In this document: piece after piece, positions 18,143 through 26,506 of the stretch
Position numbering within the stretch: position 1 is the stretch's first letter
How the letters are laid out: every line of letters starts with the position of its first letter
NCBI RefSeq assembly: GCF_023921125.1
Contig: NZ_CP099466.1
Location: 1,240,001 to 1,304,000, forward strand
DNA: 64,000 nucleotides
Reading direction: 5' to 3'
Source: Arthrobacter caoxuetaonis
Lineage (GTDB): Bacteria; Actinomycetota; Actinomycetes; Actinomycetales; Micrococcaceae
Program-made: the position numbers and the translations under genes
The notes under the pieces: generated by a model
Database searches by the model: none
What the model was told of the DNA's origin: nothing
What the model saw: the letters and a program-made list of their open reading frames with translations, nothing else

Positions 18143-18179
18143 AAGAACCCCGCCGGGCCGTGTGCCCTGCGGGGTTCTT
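18143..18179 (+). terminator. terminator after tRNA-Asn copy 2
   Basis: Perfect eleven-base arms AAGAACCCCGC and GCGGGGTTCTT around a 15-base loop, followed by the T-rich CTCTTTTCCC. This is a good intrinsic terminator. Confidence 0.85.
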
Positions 18180-18410
18180 CTCTTTTCCCGTGTTCCATTA
18201 CGGATTTCCTCCCGGCCGTGGCTACACTGGTTCTCTGCCGCTTCAAAGTGCACTGGACCCATCCGCAGTCCGGTGCCGCAGCGGCAAGGGCGCAACTATC
18301 CTGATGCCCGCACCGGAACCCTACTGTTCCGTTCCCTCCGCATACGCTGCGGCCGCTGATCCAGCCGGCGCAGACGCGGCCTTTTTCGGTCCTTCATCAG
18401 GAGCTCTCCC

Positions 18411-19571
18411 ATGACGTCCACTTTTGCCCCAGCCACAGCCATTTCCAGCGAAGAAATCTTTGCCGCACACGATGGCGGAAAGCTCTCCGTCGAGACGAAG
18501 CAGCCGCTGGATTCTACCCGTGCCCTGTCCATCGCCTACACACCGGGCGTCGCCCAGGTCAGCCGCGGGATCGCCGCTGATGCCGGCATGGCTGCCACCC
18601 ACACGTGGGCCTCGCGGCTGGTCGCAGTGGTCAGCGACGGCACGGCCGTCCTGGGCCTGGGGAACATCGGCGCCGCTGCTTCCCTTCCGGTCATGGAAGG
18701 AAAATCCGCTCTCTTCAAGACATTCGCCGGGCTGAACTCCATTCCCCTGGTCCTGGACACCACCGACGTGGACGAGATCATCGAGACCCTGGTCCGCCTG
18801 CGTCCCAGCTTCGGGGCGGTCAACCTGGAAGACATCTCTGCTCCCCGGTGCTTCGAACTGGAGAAGCGGCTGATCGAGGCGCTGGACTGCCCCGTGATGC
18901 ATGACGACCAGCACGGCACCGCCATCGTGGTCCTGGCTGCCCTGACCAACGCCGCTCGGGTTACCGGCCGTGACATGGGCGGACTCCGGGTTGTCATCTC
19001 CGGCGCCGGCGCTGCGGGAGTAGCCTGCGCCAACATCCTGCTGGAGGCCGGTGTCACCGACGTCGTGGTCTTGGACTCCAAGGGAATCCTGACCGCTGGA
19101 CGGAACCTCGAAGGAGCCAAGGGGGACCTCGCCTCGCGGACCAACCCGCGGAACGTGGAAGGCGGCGCCGCAGAAGCCCTCACCGGCGCGGACGTTTTCA
19201 TTGGAGTGTCCTCGGGAACCGTGCCGGAAGAGATCCTGGCAACGATGGCTCCGGAAGCTGTGATCTTCGCCCTGTCCAACCCGGACCCCGAAGTGCACCC
19301 TGACGTCGCCGCCCGGTACGCGTCGGTAGTGGCGACCGGACGCAGTGACTTCCCGAACCAGATCAACAACGTCCTGGCCTTCCCCGGTGTCTTCCGCGGA
19401 GCACTGGACAGCGGTGCGCGGCGCATCACCTCCGCCATGAAGGTCGCGGCAGCCAAAGCCATCGCGGACCTGGTGGGGGACGAGCTCGCAGCAGACCACA
19501 TCGTTCCGAGCCCGCTGGACCCCCGCGTTGCGCCGGCCGTGGCAGCCGCGGTTGCGTCGGCGGCCGGCTAA
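18411..19571 (+). CDS. NAD(P)-dependent malic enzyme
   Basis: 386 residues, the short bacterial form without the phosphotransacetylase-like extension. The malic N-terminal domain has the catalytic Tyr in IAYTPGVAQV, and the metal and substrate site is in MHDDQHGTAIV. The Rossmann domain shows VVISGAGAAGVACANIL for the dinucleotide. It decarboxylates malate to pyruvate, linking the TCA cycle with gluconeogenesis, and yields NAD(P)H. Cofactor choice cannot be decided by eye. It is monocistronic: tRNA terminators stand upstream and a perfect hairpin follows. Confidence 0.93.
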   Translation: MTSTFAPATAISSEEIFAAHDGGKLSVETKQPLDSTRALSIAYTPGVAQVSRGIAADAGMAATHTWASRLVAVVSDGTAVLGLGNIGAAASLPVMEGKSALFKTFAGLNSIPLVLDTTDVDEIIETLVRLRPSFGAVNLEDISAPRCFELEKRLIEALDCPVMHDDQHGTAIVVLAALTNAARVTGRDMGGLRVVISGAGAAGVACANILLEAGVTDVVVLDSKGILTAGRNLEGAKGDLASRTNPRNVEGGAAEALTGADVFIGVSSGTVPEEILATMAPEAVIFALSNPDPEVHPDVAARYASVVATGRSDFPNQINNVLAFPGVFRGALDSGARRITSAMKVAAAKAIADLVGDELAADHIVPSPLDPRVAPAVAAAVASAAG

Positions 19572-19588
19572 GACTCACTCGACACAGG

Positions 19589-19620
19589 CGGACGTGCCCC
19601 GGGAATCCGGGGCACGTCCG
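19589..19620 (+). terminator. terminator after the malic enzyme gene
   Basis: Perfect fourteen-base arms (CGGACGTGCCCCGG and its complement) with the loop GAAT, followed by CTTTCTTATT, 17 bases after the stop codon. Confidence 0.9.
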
Positions 19621-19712
19621 CTTTCTTATTCCACAGGCATCTCCACCTGATTCATCCGGCCTGCACCCGCCGGCCCGAAAGCGGCGCCGCAGTTCCCAGC
19701 AACACAAAGCAT

Positions 19713-19731
19713 GCTTACTGTTGGAGTAAGC
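19713..19731. promoter_or_regulatory. palindromic operator candidate upstream of the sugar porter
   Basis: GCTTACT-GTTGG-AGTAAGC, a perfect seven-base inverted repeat with a five-base spacer in an AT-rich stretch, 42 bases before the chosen start. Its form suits a dimeric repressor (LacI, GntR or TetR type). No regulator gene is adjacent. Confidence 0.5.
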
Positions 19732-19773
19732 TTTATTGGTTATTTCCGCGCACTAGGAGAGCCGAGGGATCCA

Positions 19774-21207
19774 ATGGGTGCAAGTCAGGCAGGGCCCAGC
19801 CAAGGAAGCGCAGGGGATGTGTCGCACCCTGCCAAAGTCATAGCGGTTACCGTGGCTGCCGCAGTTGGCGGCCTGCTGTTCGGCTTTGACACCGCTGTCA
19901 TCAACGGGGCCGTCGATGCGATCGGCGGGGACTTCAATCTCAGCGCGGGAGTGCTGGGCTTTACTGTTGCCATCACCTTGCTGGGCTGCGCTATCGGTGC
20001 CTGGTTCGCCGGCCAGCTGGCGGACCGCATTGGCCGTAAGACCGTGATGGTGTCCGCCGCTGTCCTTTTCGCCGCCAACTCCATCGGCTCGGCCTGGGCC
20101 TTCAGCGTCTGGGACCTGATGCTGTGGCGGCTGATCGGTGGCCTGGCCATCGGGACCGCCTCCGTCATCGCGCCGGGGTACATTGCGGAGGTCGCACCGG
20201 CCAAGTGGCGCGGAGCCTTGGGGTCGGTGCAGCAGCTCGCCATTACGCTGGGCATTTTCGCGGCCCTGCTGTCAGACGCCTTCCTGGCCAACACTGCGGG
20301 CAGCGCGTTCAACGAGCTGTGGTGGGGGATGGCAGCCTGGCGCTGGATGCTGCTGGTCGGTGTCTTTCCGGCGATCGTTTATGGGCTTCTCGCTTTGACG
20401 ATCCCCGAATCTCCCCAGTATCTGGTGCGCAAAAACCGTGACCCGGAAGCAGCAAGGGTGCTGCGGGACATCACCGGCGTCCGGGACACAGACAAAAAGA
20501 TCGCTGAAATCCGGGCCAGTTTTGAGCATGAGGAACGTGCGACCTACGCCGACCTGCGCGGGAGCATGCTGGGCCTGAAGCCGATTCTCTGGGTGGGCAT
20601 GGCCATTGCCGCACTGCAGCAGCTGGTCGGCATCAATGCGATCTTCTACTACTCGACGACGCTGTGGCAGTCGGTGGGCTTCAGCGAATCCGATTCCTTC
20701 ACGACGTCGGTGATCACCTCGGTCGTCAACGTGCTGATGACGATCGTGGCCATCGCATTCGTCGACAGGGTAGGCCGCCGCAAGCTGCTGATGGTCGGTT
20801 CGGTTGGCATGTTCATCGGTTTGCTGGCCGCAACAGTCTCCTTCTTCCAAGCCGATGACAGCAGCGGAGAAATCTTGCTGCCCCAGCCGTGGGGCGCTAT
20901 TGCCCTGATCGGTGCCAACCTTTTCGTGGTCTTCTTCGCGGCGACGTGGGGTCCGGTCATGTGGGTGACCCTGGGCGAGATTTTCCCGAATAGCATCAGG
21001 TCACTGGCCCTTGGGCTGAGCACCATGGTGAACTGGATCTTCAATTTCATTGTGACCCTTTCCTTCCCGTGGGTCAGCGAAAACTTCGGGTTGTGGATTA
21101 TGTACGCCATCTTTACGATCTTTGCCGTTGTCTCGTTCTGGTTCGTGAAGACAAAACTTCCCGAGCTGTCCGGACGCGAACTTGAGGAAGACCGCGACAA
21201 GTTGTGA
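19774..21207 (+). CDS. MFS sugar porter (sugar/proton symporter)
   Basis: 477 residues from the ATG at 19774, preceded by GAGGG at six bases; a longer in-frame version would have to start inside the operator palindrome and lacks homologous sequence. There are twelve membrane helices. Sugar-porter signatures are clear: GLLFGFDTAVINGA in helix 1, DRIGRKTVM between helices 2 and 3, PESPQYL after helix 6, QQLVGINAIFYYS in helix 7 and DRVGRRKLL between helices 8 and 9. It is an inner-membrane importer of a hexose, pentose or polyol. The substrate is not predictable by eye. Monocistronic. Confidence 0.92.
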   Translation: MGASQAGPSQGSAGDVSHPAKVIAVTVAAAVGGLLFGFDTAVINGAVDAIGGDFNLSAGVLGFTVAITLLGCAIGAWFAGQLADRIGRKTVMVSAAVLFAANSIGSAWAFSVWDLMLWRLIGGLAIGTASVIAPGYIAEVAPAKWRGALGSVQQLAITLGIFAALLSDAFLANTAGSAFNELWWGMAAWRWMLLVGVFPAIVYGLLALTIPESPQYLVRKNRDPEAARVLRDITGVRDTDKKIAEIRASFEHEERATYADLRGSMLGLKPILWVGMAIAALQQLVGINAIFYYSTTLWQSVGFSESDSFTTSVITSVVNVLMTIVAIAFVDRVGRRKLLMVGSVGMFIGLLAATVSFFQADDSSGEILLPQPWGAIALIGANLFVVFFAATWGPVMWVTLGEIFPNSIRSLALGLSTMVNWIFNFIVTLSFPWVSENFGLWIMYAIFTIFAVVSFWFVKTKLPELSGRELEEDRDKL

Positions 21208-21313
21208 CTGGAGTGTCTGGACGGCACATACGGAAACCCGTGAAATCTGAGGAGAATGGTAATTTTGGGTAATGGCAACGGCGAACAGTAACGAGCAGAC
21301 GGAGGCAGGGCCG

Positions 21314-22126
21314 ATGAACAGCTCCGCAAGCACCAGGACCCAACGGGCAAACGGAAGCTCATCGCTGGTTGGACTCTCCAAGGTCATGGCACGCCTGCTT
21401 CCGCGGCAAATCAGCGACGAACTGGCCCTTGCGCTGGCGGAAATGAAGCAGAAGGGCATCAAAGCCGGGATCGCAGCCGGTTTTATGGTTGCGGCTCTCC
21501 TGTGCCTGGCCGCGCTTGGCGTTGCCCTGATCGCCGCAGCCATCCTGGGGCTGGCAACAGTGATGCCCGCCTGGCTGGCCGCCCTCCTGGTCGCCGCGCT
21601 TTTCCTGGTGATCGCCGGGGTTGCCGCGCTGGTAGGTATTTCGCGTTTCAAGAAGACCATGCCGCTGCTGCCCGAAGATGCTCTTCGCGGAGTCCGCTAT
21701 GACCTTGGCGTCCTGAAGGAGGGCCGCAGCTTCGATCCGGCCACCCTGGACGCACCGAAGCAGCCCAAACCCAAGGACGAAGGCAAGGGCAAGCAGGAGA
21801 AACCCGAGGACGCCGTCCACAAGCCCACTCCCGAAGAGCTGCGCATCCGGCTGCGCCAGCGCCGCGAGCACATGGCTGCCGTGCGTGACGGGCTCGGCGA
21901 AAAGGCCGACGTCAAAAAGCAGATGTCTGACCTCAAGGCCCGCCGCTCGGCCTCGCGCCGCCGGCCTGGCAGCACATCCGCGGACGGAACGGCTTCACCC
22001 GACGGAACGAGGGGCACCGCCGACGAGATCGGCACCATGCTGCGCGAGCGCAAGCAGCCGCTTGCGGTGCTCGGCGCGTCACTGGTCGCCATGGGAATCC
22101 TCCTCCGCAGGCTGATGCGTAAATAG
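21314..22126 (+). CDS. phage-holin-family membrane protein with DUF3618-like tail
   Basis: 270 residues from the ATG at 21314, chosen because GGAGG lies eight bases before it; an ATG 14 codons upstream (21272) has none. Two closely spaced membrane helices (about residues 53-76 and 84-105) form the actinobacterial holin superfamily III core (DUF1469/PspE-like) preceded by DELALALAEMKQKG. A charged Lys/Glu linker follows, then ELRIRLRQRREHMAAVRDGLGEKADVK (in parts: RRREHM-like and GEKADVK), which resembles a DUF3618 segment, and a final membrane helix. In most relatives these are separate neighbouring genes. Function unknown; it is not evidence of a prophage. Confidence 0.7.
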   Translation: MNSSASTRTQRANGSSSLVGLSKVMARLLPRQISDELALALAEMKQKGIKAGIAAGFMVAALLCLAALGVALIAAAILGLATVMPAWLAALLVAALFLVIAGVAALVGISRFKKTMPLLPEDALRGVRYDLGVLKEGRSFDPATLDAPKQPKPKDEGKGKQEKPEDAVHKPTPEELRIRLRQRREHMAAVRDGLGEKADVKKQMSDLKARRSASRRRPGSTSADGTASPDGTRGTADEIGTMLRERKQPLAVLGASLVAMGILLRRLMRK

Positions 22127-22161
22127 CGCGTTTTGTACAGAAAGGCAGAGGAAGCCACACC

Positions 22162-22794
22162 GTGATCAAGCTCATCGGCGCCGGTTCCCGTCCGGGCCGG
22201 GGGGAAAGGGTCCTTGATACGTTCTGGACCCTTCCAAACCTGATCACCATCCTCCGCTTCCTTGGCGTACCACTTTTTGTCTGGTTTATCGCCAGGGACA
22301 GCTACGGTCCGGCCTTTGTCACACTGGTCATTATCGGTTCCACGGACTGGGTAGACGGCTACCTCGCACGGAGGCTGGACCAGGTGTCACGGACGGGCAA
22401 ATGGCTCGACCCCGTTGCTGACCGGCTGGCCCTGATCATCGTGGCGATCGTATTCGTCGTCGACCAGATTGCTCCGTCCTGGCTCGTCTGGACGATTGTC
22501 ATCCCGGATCTGATCCTCATTGCGAACTCCCTCATACTCTTCGGCGGGAGCCCGAACCTTCCGGTGAGCAACATCGGGAAGATCAGGACCGCGCTGCTGC
22601 TCATCGGCGCTCCGATGCTCCTGCTCCAAAGAGTCCCGGGCTTCGGGTACGAGTGGCTGATCATCGTCGGGAACATCGTGCTTGCCACTGGTTGTGCCGG
22701 ACACATCGCAGCCTTTGCCGGCTACATGCGGGCCTCCTGGCGGAAATACAGGCTGCAAAACGCCGTGCCCGTCAGGACACCGCATGCGTCCTGA
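22162..22794 (+). CDS. CDP-alcohol phosphatidyltransferase family protein
   Basis: 210 residues, start GTG with AGAGGAAG upstream. It has the complete signature DG-x2-AR-x8-G-x3-D-x3-D (Asp65, Gly66, Ala69, Arg70, Gly79, Asp83, Asp87) and about five membrane helices. Such enzymes swap CMP of a CDP-alcohol, usually CDP-diacylglycerol, for another alcohol in the membrane. It resembles cardiolipin or phosphatidylglycerophosphate synthases of actinobacteria, but the acceptor cannot be named. It is 35 bases after the holin-like gene and 39 before the transporter gene, so it is probably co-transcribed. Confidence 0.85.
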   Translation: MIKLIGAGSRPGRGERVLDTFWTLPNLITILRFLGVPLFVWFIARDSYGPAFVTLVIIGSTDWVDGYLARRLDQVSRTGKWLDPVADRLALIIVAIVFVVDQIAPSWLVWTIVIPDLILIANSLILFGGSPNLPVSNIGKIRTALLLIGAPMLLLQRVPGFGYEWLIIVGNIVLATGCAGHIAAFAGYMRASWRKYRLQNAVPVRTPHAS

Positions 22795-22833
22795 CGGCGG
22801 CAGCACACTTCCCAGCGACCCGGGCCGGGTTCC

Positions 22834-23766
22834 ATGACCGGCATCGCCATCGCCTGCGCCCTGGCCAGCGCCTTCTTCCTGGCCTTCGGCGCCCAGCGCC
22901 AGGGCAGCGCGGTCAGCGCCGACACCGGCGGGCTGGACCTTAATTCCTCAGGCTTCGTGAGGCTGCTCCGGAACCCGCGCTGGCTGTTCGGCCTGCTCCT
23001 GCTGGGGATCGGCATGGGACTGAACGTCGCCGCGCTGGCAATGGCGCCCCTGACAGTCGTGCAGCCCATTGGCTCGCTGGCACTGGTCATCACCACCATC
23101 GTGAACTCACGGGACCAGGGTCTTCGGCTGAACCGGGTCACTGTCGTTTCGATCATCGCCTGTGTCGCCGGGAGCATGCTGTTCGTGACCCTTGCCGTCG
23201 GCGCGACGAGAACCGACCAAGTTGTCGAACCCCGGCAGGAAATCACGATCGTGATGATTCTCGCCGTCGTGGTTTCCTTCTTCGCCCTCCTGAACCTGCT
23301 GTTCGGCAAGCGGCTCGGCGCGATCGCTCACATCCTCGGAGCCGGCATCCTCTTCGGTTTCGTTGCCGTTCTCACCAAAACGATCGCGGCCGACCTGCTG
23401 GACCCCAACGGACGCTTCCTGCTCAACGTGCCGTGGTACACGGTCGCCGGGATCGTGGTGGCGGGGGGACTCGGTGCCTGGTTCGTGCAAAGTGCCTATT
23501 CCAGCGGTCCTCCGGACCTGGTGATCGCCGGACTGACGGTGATCGACCCAATGGTGGGGATCGCGATCGGCATTGGGGTCCTGAATGAACTCCGTCCCGA
23601 TGTTCCCGCCGTGCTGGCCGTGGGGATGGGAGTCTGCGCCCTGGTTGCTATTGTTGGGGTGGTCGCCCTGTCCCGGTACCATCCGGACGTCATCAAACGC
23701 AGGGCAGCCCAGAAGCGGCGCCAAAGACCTTCGGCATCGAAGCCGGCCGGCAACCGCAAGCCCTGA
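22834..23766 (+). CDS. DMT/NIPA-like transporter
   Basis: 310 residues with about nine to ten helices. The opening IACALASAFFLAFGAQRQG and the helix MAPLTVVQPIGSLALVIT are typical of the NIPA/DMT proteins of actinobacteria, of which eukaryotic members carry magnesium. The C-terminal tail is strongly basic (RRAAQKRRQR). The substrate here is unknown. The gene lies in a compact run between the phosphatidyltransferase and a glycosyltransferase, which hints at envelope lipid or glycan export without proving it. Confidence 0.75.
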   Translation: MTGIAIACALASAFFLAFGAQRQGSAVSADTGGLDLNSSGFVRLLRNPRWLFGLLLLGIGMGLNVAALAMAPLTVVQPIGSLALVITTIVNSRDQGLRLNRVTVVSIIACVAGSMLFVTLAVGATRTDQVVEPRQEITIVMILAVVVSFFALLNLLFGKRLGAIAHILGAGILFGFVAVLTKTIAADLLDPNGRFLLNVPWYTVAGIVVAGGLGAWFVQSAYSSGPPDLVIAGLTVIDPMVGIAIGIGVLNELRPDVPAVLAVGMGVCALVAIVGVVALSRYHPDVIKRRAAQKRRQRPSASKPAGNRKP

Positions 23767-23811
23767 CGCGCACCCAAACCGTTAGACCGAACCCAATAGA
23801 GGAATACTTTC

Positions 23812-25008
23812 GTGACCGAGGAACCGGCAGAAAAACCGCTGACTATCCTGATCGCCTGTGACACCTACCCACCGCACCTGAACGGTGCGGCCCAGTTCGG
23901 CTTCCGCCTGGCCCAGGGCATGCACGGCCGCGGCCACGACGTCCACGTCCTGGCACCAAGCCCCGGCAGCGGCCCGAGCCATTCGGAAACGGACGGCCCC
24001 TGGGCAGTGCACCGGCTTCGTTCCCACGGAGTGCCCACGCACGAGTACTGGCGGATTTGCCTGCCGTGGGAAATCAAGAAGCACATATCCCTGCTGCTTG
24101 ACCGCATCAAGCCGGACGTCGTCCACGTCCAGTGCCACTACATGGTCGGCGAGTACACCCTCTACGAGGCCCGCAAACGTGGAATCCGCGTTGTTGCGAC
24201 GAACCACTTCATGCCCGAAAACCTGGATCCGTTCCTGCCGTTCCCGACGTGGTTCAAGCAGATCGTGGCCCGGAACTCGTGGCGCGACATGGGCAAGGTC
24301 ATGGGCCGCGCGCACGTCGTCACCACTCCCACCCCGCTCGCTGCCAAGGCCATGACGGAATATGCGTCCCTGCCTGACGTACTGCCGCTTTCCAATGGCA
24401 TCGATGCCTCGGCCTACGAGCTGCAGGACGGCGAAGAAATCCAGCGGCCGGATCACCCGACCATCCTGTTCGTCGGACGCCTCGCTGAAGAAAAACATGT
24501 CGACGTGCTGATCGACGCCGTCGCCAAGACTCCCCGCGAGCTGAACCTGCACGCCGAGATCGTCGGCGGCGGAGAAGTGAAGCAGGCGCTGATCGCCCAG
24601 GCAACACGGCTGGGGCTCCAGGACAGGGTTGTCTTCCGCGGCCTGGTGGACGACGAGGAGCTGCGCCAGGCCTACCTGCGCGCGGACCTTTTCTGCATGC
24701 CGGGAACCGCCGAACTGCAGTCCCTGGTCACGCTGGAAGCGATGTCTGCCTCCACTCCGGTGCTGCTGGCTGACGCCATGGCGCTGCCGCACCTGGTCGA
24801 ACACGGCCGGAACGGCTATCTCTTCCAGCCGGGGGACAGCTCGGAACTGGCCGGCCGGATCACGGAGATCCTCTCGCTTCCGGACAGTGAGCGGGAGCAG
24901 ATGGGACGGCACAGCCGGGCCATGGTCGAGCCGCACAGCCTCGAAGGGACCCTTGCGACATTTGAGAAGCTCTACCGGGGCGAAGGCGACACCGCCTTCC
25001 CCGGCTAG
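23812..25008 (+). CDS. GT4-family glycosyltransferase
   Basis: 398 residues, start GTG. It is a GT-B fold enzyme: an N-terminal acceptor lobe beginning ILIACDTYPPHLNGAA and a C-terminal nucleotide-sugar lobe from about residue 210 (TILFVGRLAEEKHVDVLI). The catalytic EX7E motif is present as the two glutamates of AELQSLVTLEAMS. There is no signal or membrane helix, so it acts at the cytoplasmic face. The opening resembles actinobacterial mannosyltransferases that act on phosphatidylinositol or diacylglycerol. With a CDP-alcohol phosphatidyltransferase two genes upstream, a glycolipid role is a fair guess. Confidence 0.88.
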   Translation: MTEEPAEKPLTILIACDTYPPHLNGAAQFGFRLAQGMHGRGHDVHVLAPSPGSGPSHSETDGPWAVHRLRSHGVPTHEYWRICLPWEIKKHISLLLDRIKPDVVHVQCHYMVGEYTLYEARKRGIRVVATNHFMPENLDPFLPFPTWFKQIVARNSWRDMGKVMGRAHVVTTPTPLAAKAMTEYASLPDVLPLSNGIDASAYELQDGEEIQRPDHPTILFVGRLAEEKHVDVLIDAVAKTPRELNLHAEIVGGGEVKQALIAQATRLGLQDRVVFRGLVDDEELRQAYLRADLFCMPGTAELQSLVTLEAMSASTPVLLADAMALPHLVEHGRNGYLFQPGDSSELAGRITEILSLPDSEREQMGRHSRAMVEPHSLEGTLATFEKLYRGEGDTAFPG

Positions 25009-25054
25009 GTTCCCGGGGCCGGAAGCCAATTCGGCCACCGGGCCTGCCGCCCCT

Positions 25055-25060
25055 TAGGAT
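25055..25060 (+). promoter_or_regulatory. -10 element of the CAU tRNA
   Basis: TAGGAT, 32 bases before the tRNA, a common actinobacterial -10 form. The same hexamer stands before frr. Confidence 0.5.
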
Positions 25061-25092
25061 GGCAGTACTTCCTGTCCCGGACAGGAGCACGC

Positions 25093-25166
25093 GGGGCTGT
25101 AGCTCAGCCGGTCAGAGCAGCGGACTCATAATCCGTGGGTCGTGGGTTCAAGCCCCACCAGCCCTA
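25093..25166 (+). tRNA. tRNA with CAU anticodon (elongator Met or Ile2)
   Basis: A 74-base cloverleaf. Acceptor GGGGCTG pairs with CAGCCCT (with a G-T first pair), the anticodon loop is CTCATAA giving CAU, the T-arm is GTGGG/CCCAC around TTCAAGC, the discriminator base is A, and CCA is not encoded. A Watson-Crick-like first pair excludes initiator tRNA, which has a C-A mismatch. Whether it is elongator tRNA-Met or the lysidine-modified tRNA-Ile that reads AUA cannot be decided by eye; AGAGCAG before the anticodon stem resembles Ile2 tRNAs. Confidence 0.93.
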
Positions 25167-25181
25167 CCCGTGTCAGCAGAT

Positions 25182-25212
25182 GAAGCACCCCGGCCCCGTG
25201 CCGGGGTGCTTC
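25182..25212 (+). terminator. terminator after the CAU tRNA
   Basis: Perfect twelve-base arms GAAGCACCCCGG and CCGGGGTGCTTC around a seven-base loop, 15 bases after the tRNA. Confidence 0.85.
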
Positions 25213-25248
25213 GCTGTTAAAGCAGTCCCCAAGGGGGATTGTGCTTCG

Positions 25249-25268
25249 ATGTTACTGGTGGGTAACAT
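25249..25268. promoter_or_regulatory. palindromic operator candidate upstream of the acyl-CoA dehydrogenase
   Basis: ATGTTAC-TGGTGG-GTAACAT, a perfect seven-base inverted repeat with a six-base spacer, centred about 63 bases upstream of the start. TetR-family repressors of acyl-CoA metabolism use sites of this shape. No regulator gene is adjacent, so the binding protein is unknown. Confidence 0.55.
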
Positions 25269-25321
25269 AAGGGCAGCCGGCTTCATCGCCCGGACGCCCG
25301 AAGACCAGCGAAGGACATTTC

Positions 25322-26506
25322 ATGGCAACTATCGACGTCGATAACCTCCCGTACGCGGACGGCGACTTCTATGCATTCGAAGACCTGCTCAGCGACAAGG
25401 AGCGCGACCGCCTGCATGAGGTTCGGAGCTGGCTCAGCGCCGAAGTGAAGCCGTACGCCAACGACTGGTGGAATGCCGGGGAGTTCCCCTTCCACATGAT
25501 TCCGAAGCTGGCTGAACTGGATGTGGTGTCCCCGGTCTACCGGCAGGGCTATTCCAACCTCTTCGCCGGGCTGTGCCATGCGGAGTTCACCCGCGCAGAC
25601 ACCTCGTTCGCCACCTTCATGGGCGTGCACGACGGACTGTTCACCGGTTCCATCGAAGCGCTGGCTTCTCAGGAGCAGAAGGATGCCTGGCTTCCGGACA
25701 TCTACTCGATGAAGAAAATTGGCGCTTTCGGCCTGACCGAGCCGCTGGGCGGCTCCGACGTTGCCGGCGGAACCCGCACCACGGCCCGTAGGGAAGGCGG
25801 GAACTGGGTGCTCAACGGTGCGAAGCGCTGGATCGGCAACGCCACGTTCTCCGACTGGGTTGTGATCTACGCACGCGACGAAGCCGACAACCAGGTCAAG
25901 GGCTTCCTGGTCGACACCAAGACCGAAGGCTATTCGGCAACCAAGATCGAGAACAAGATCGCCCTGCGCACCGTCCAGAACGCCGATATTGTCCTCGACA
26001 ACGTCGTCGTCAGCGACGACTTCCACCTCAAGGGCGCCAACAGCTTCCGGGACACGAACAAGGTCCTGAAGGTCACACGCCTGGCCGTTGCCTGGCAGGC
26101 CGTTGGCCAGCAGATGGCCGCGTTCGACGTCGCACGCCGCTACGCCGTGCAGCGCGAGCAGTTCGGCAAGCCGCTGGCATCGTTCCAGCTTGTGCAGGAG
26201 CAGCTGGTGCAGATCCTGGGCAACACGGTCAGCTCGATGGGCATGATGGTCCGCCTGGCGCAGCTCGAGGACGAGGGCCGCGCCAAGGATGAGCAGTCAG
26301 CCCTTGCCAAGGCCTTTACCACTGCCCGGATGCGTGAATCCGTGGCACTGGGCCGCAGTATCCTCGGCGGCAACGGAATCGTCACTGACTACGGCATGGC
26401 CAAGGTCTTCGCAGACGCCGAAGCCATCTACTCCTACGAGGGAACGTACGAAATCAACACGCTCGTCACCGGGCGCGCCATCACCGGAATCGCAGCGTTC
26501 GTCTAG
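25322..26506 (+). CDS. glutaryl-CoA dehydrogenase-like acyl-CoA dehydrogenase
   Basis: 394 residues of the FAD-dependent acyl-CoA dehydrogenase family. FAD/substrate segments are FGLTEPLGGSDVAGG and WIGNATFSDW. The catalytic base is Glu373 in the YEGTYEI segment, followed by NTLVTGRAITGI, which is close to the ALILGRAITGI ending of glutaryl-CoA dehydrogenases. That family oxidises and decarboxylates glutaryl-CoA to crotonyl-CoA in lysine and tryptophan breakdown. The arginine needed for decarboxylation was not checked, so another short-chain acyl-CoA is possible. Monocistronic; it shares the CTAG stop with the convergent peptidase gene. Confidence 0.85.
   Translation: MATIDVDNLPYADGDFYAFEDLLSDKERDRLHEVRSWLSAEVKPYANDWWNAGEFPFHMIPKLAELDVVSPVYRQGYSNLFAGLCHAEFTRADTSFATFMGVHDGLFTGSIEALASQEQKDAWLPDIYSMKKIGAFGLTEPLGGSDVAGGTRTTARREGGNWVLNGAKRWIGNATFSDWVVIYARDEADNQVKGFLVDTKTEGYSATKIENKIALRTVQNADIVLDNVVVSDDFHLKGANSFRDTNKVLKVTRLAVAWQAVGQQMAAFDVARRYAVQREQFGKPLASFQLVQEQLVQILGNTVSSMGMMVRLAQLEDEGRAKDEQSALAKAFTTARMRESVALGRSILGGNGIVTDYGMAKVFADAEAIYSYEGTYEINTLVTGRAITGIAAFV

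Noticed and set aside
21314..22126. Holin annotation as evidence of a prophage
   Set aside because: The family is widespread in actinobacterial core genomes, and no other phage gene, integrase or attachment site is nearby.
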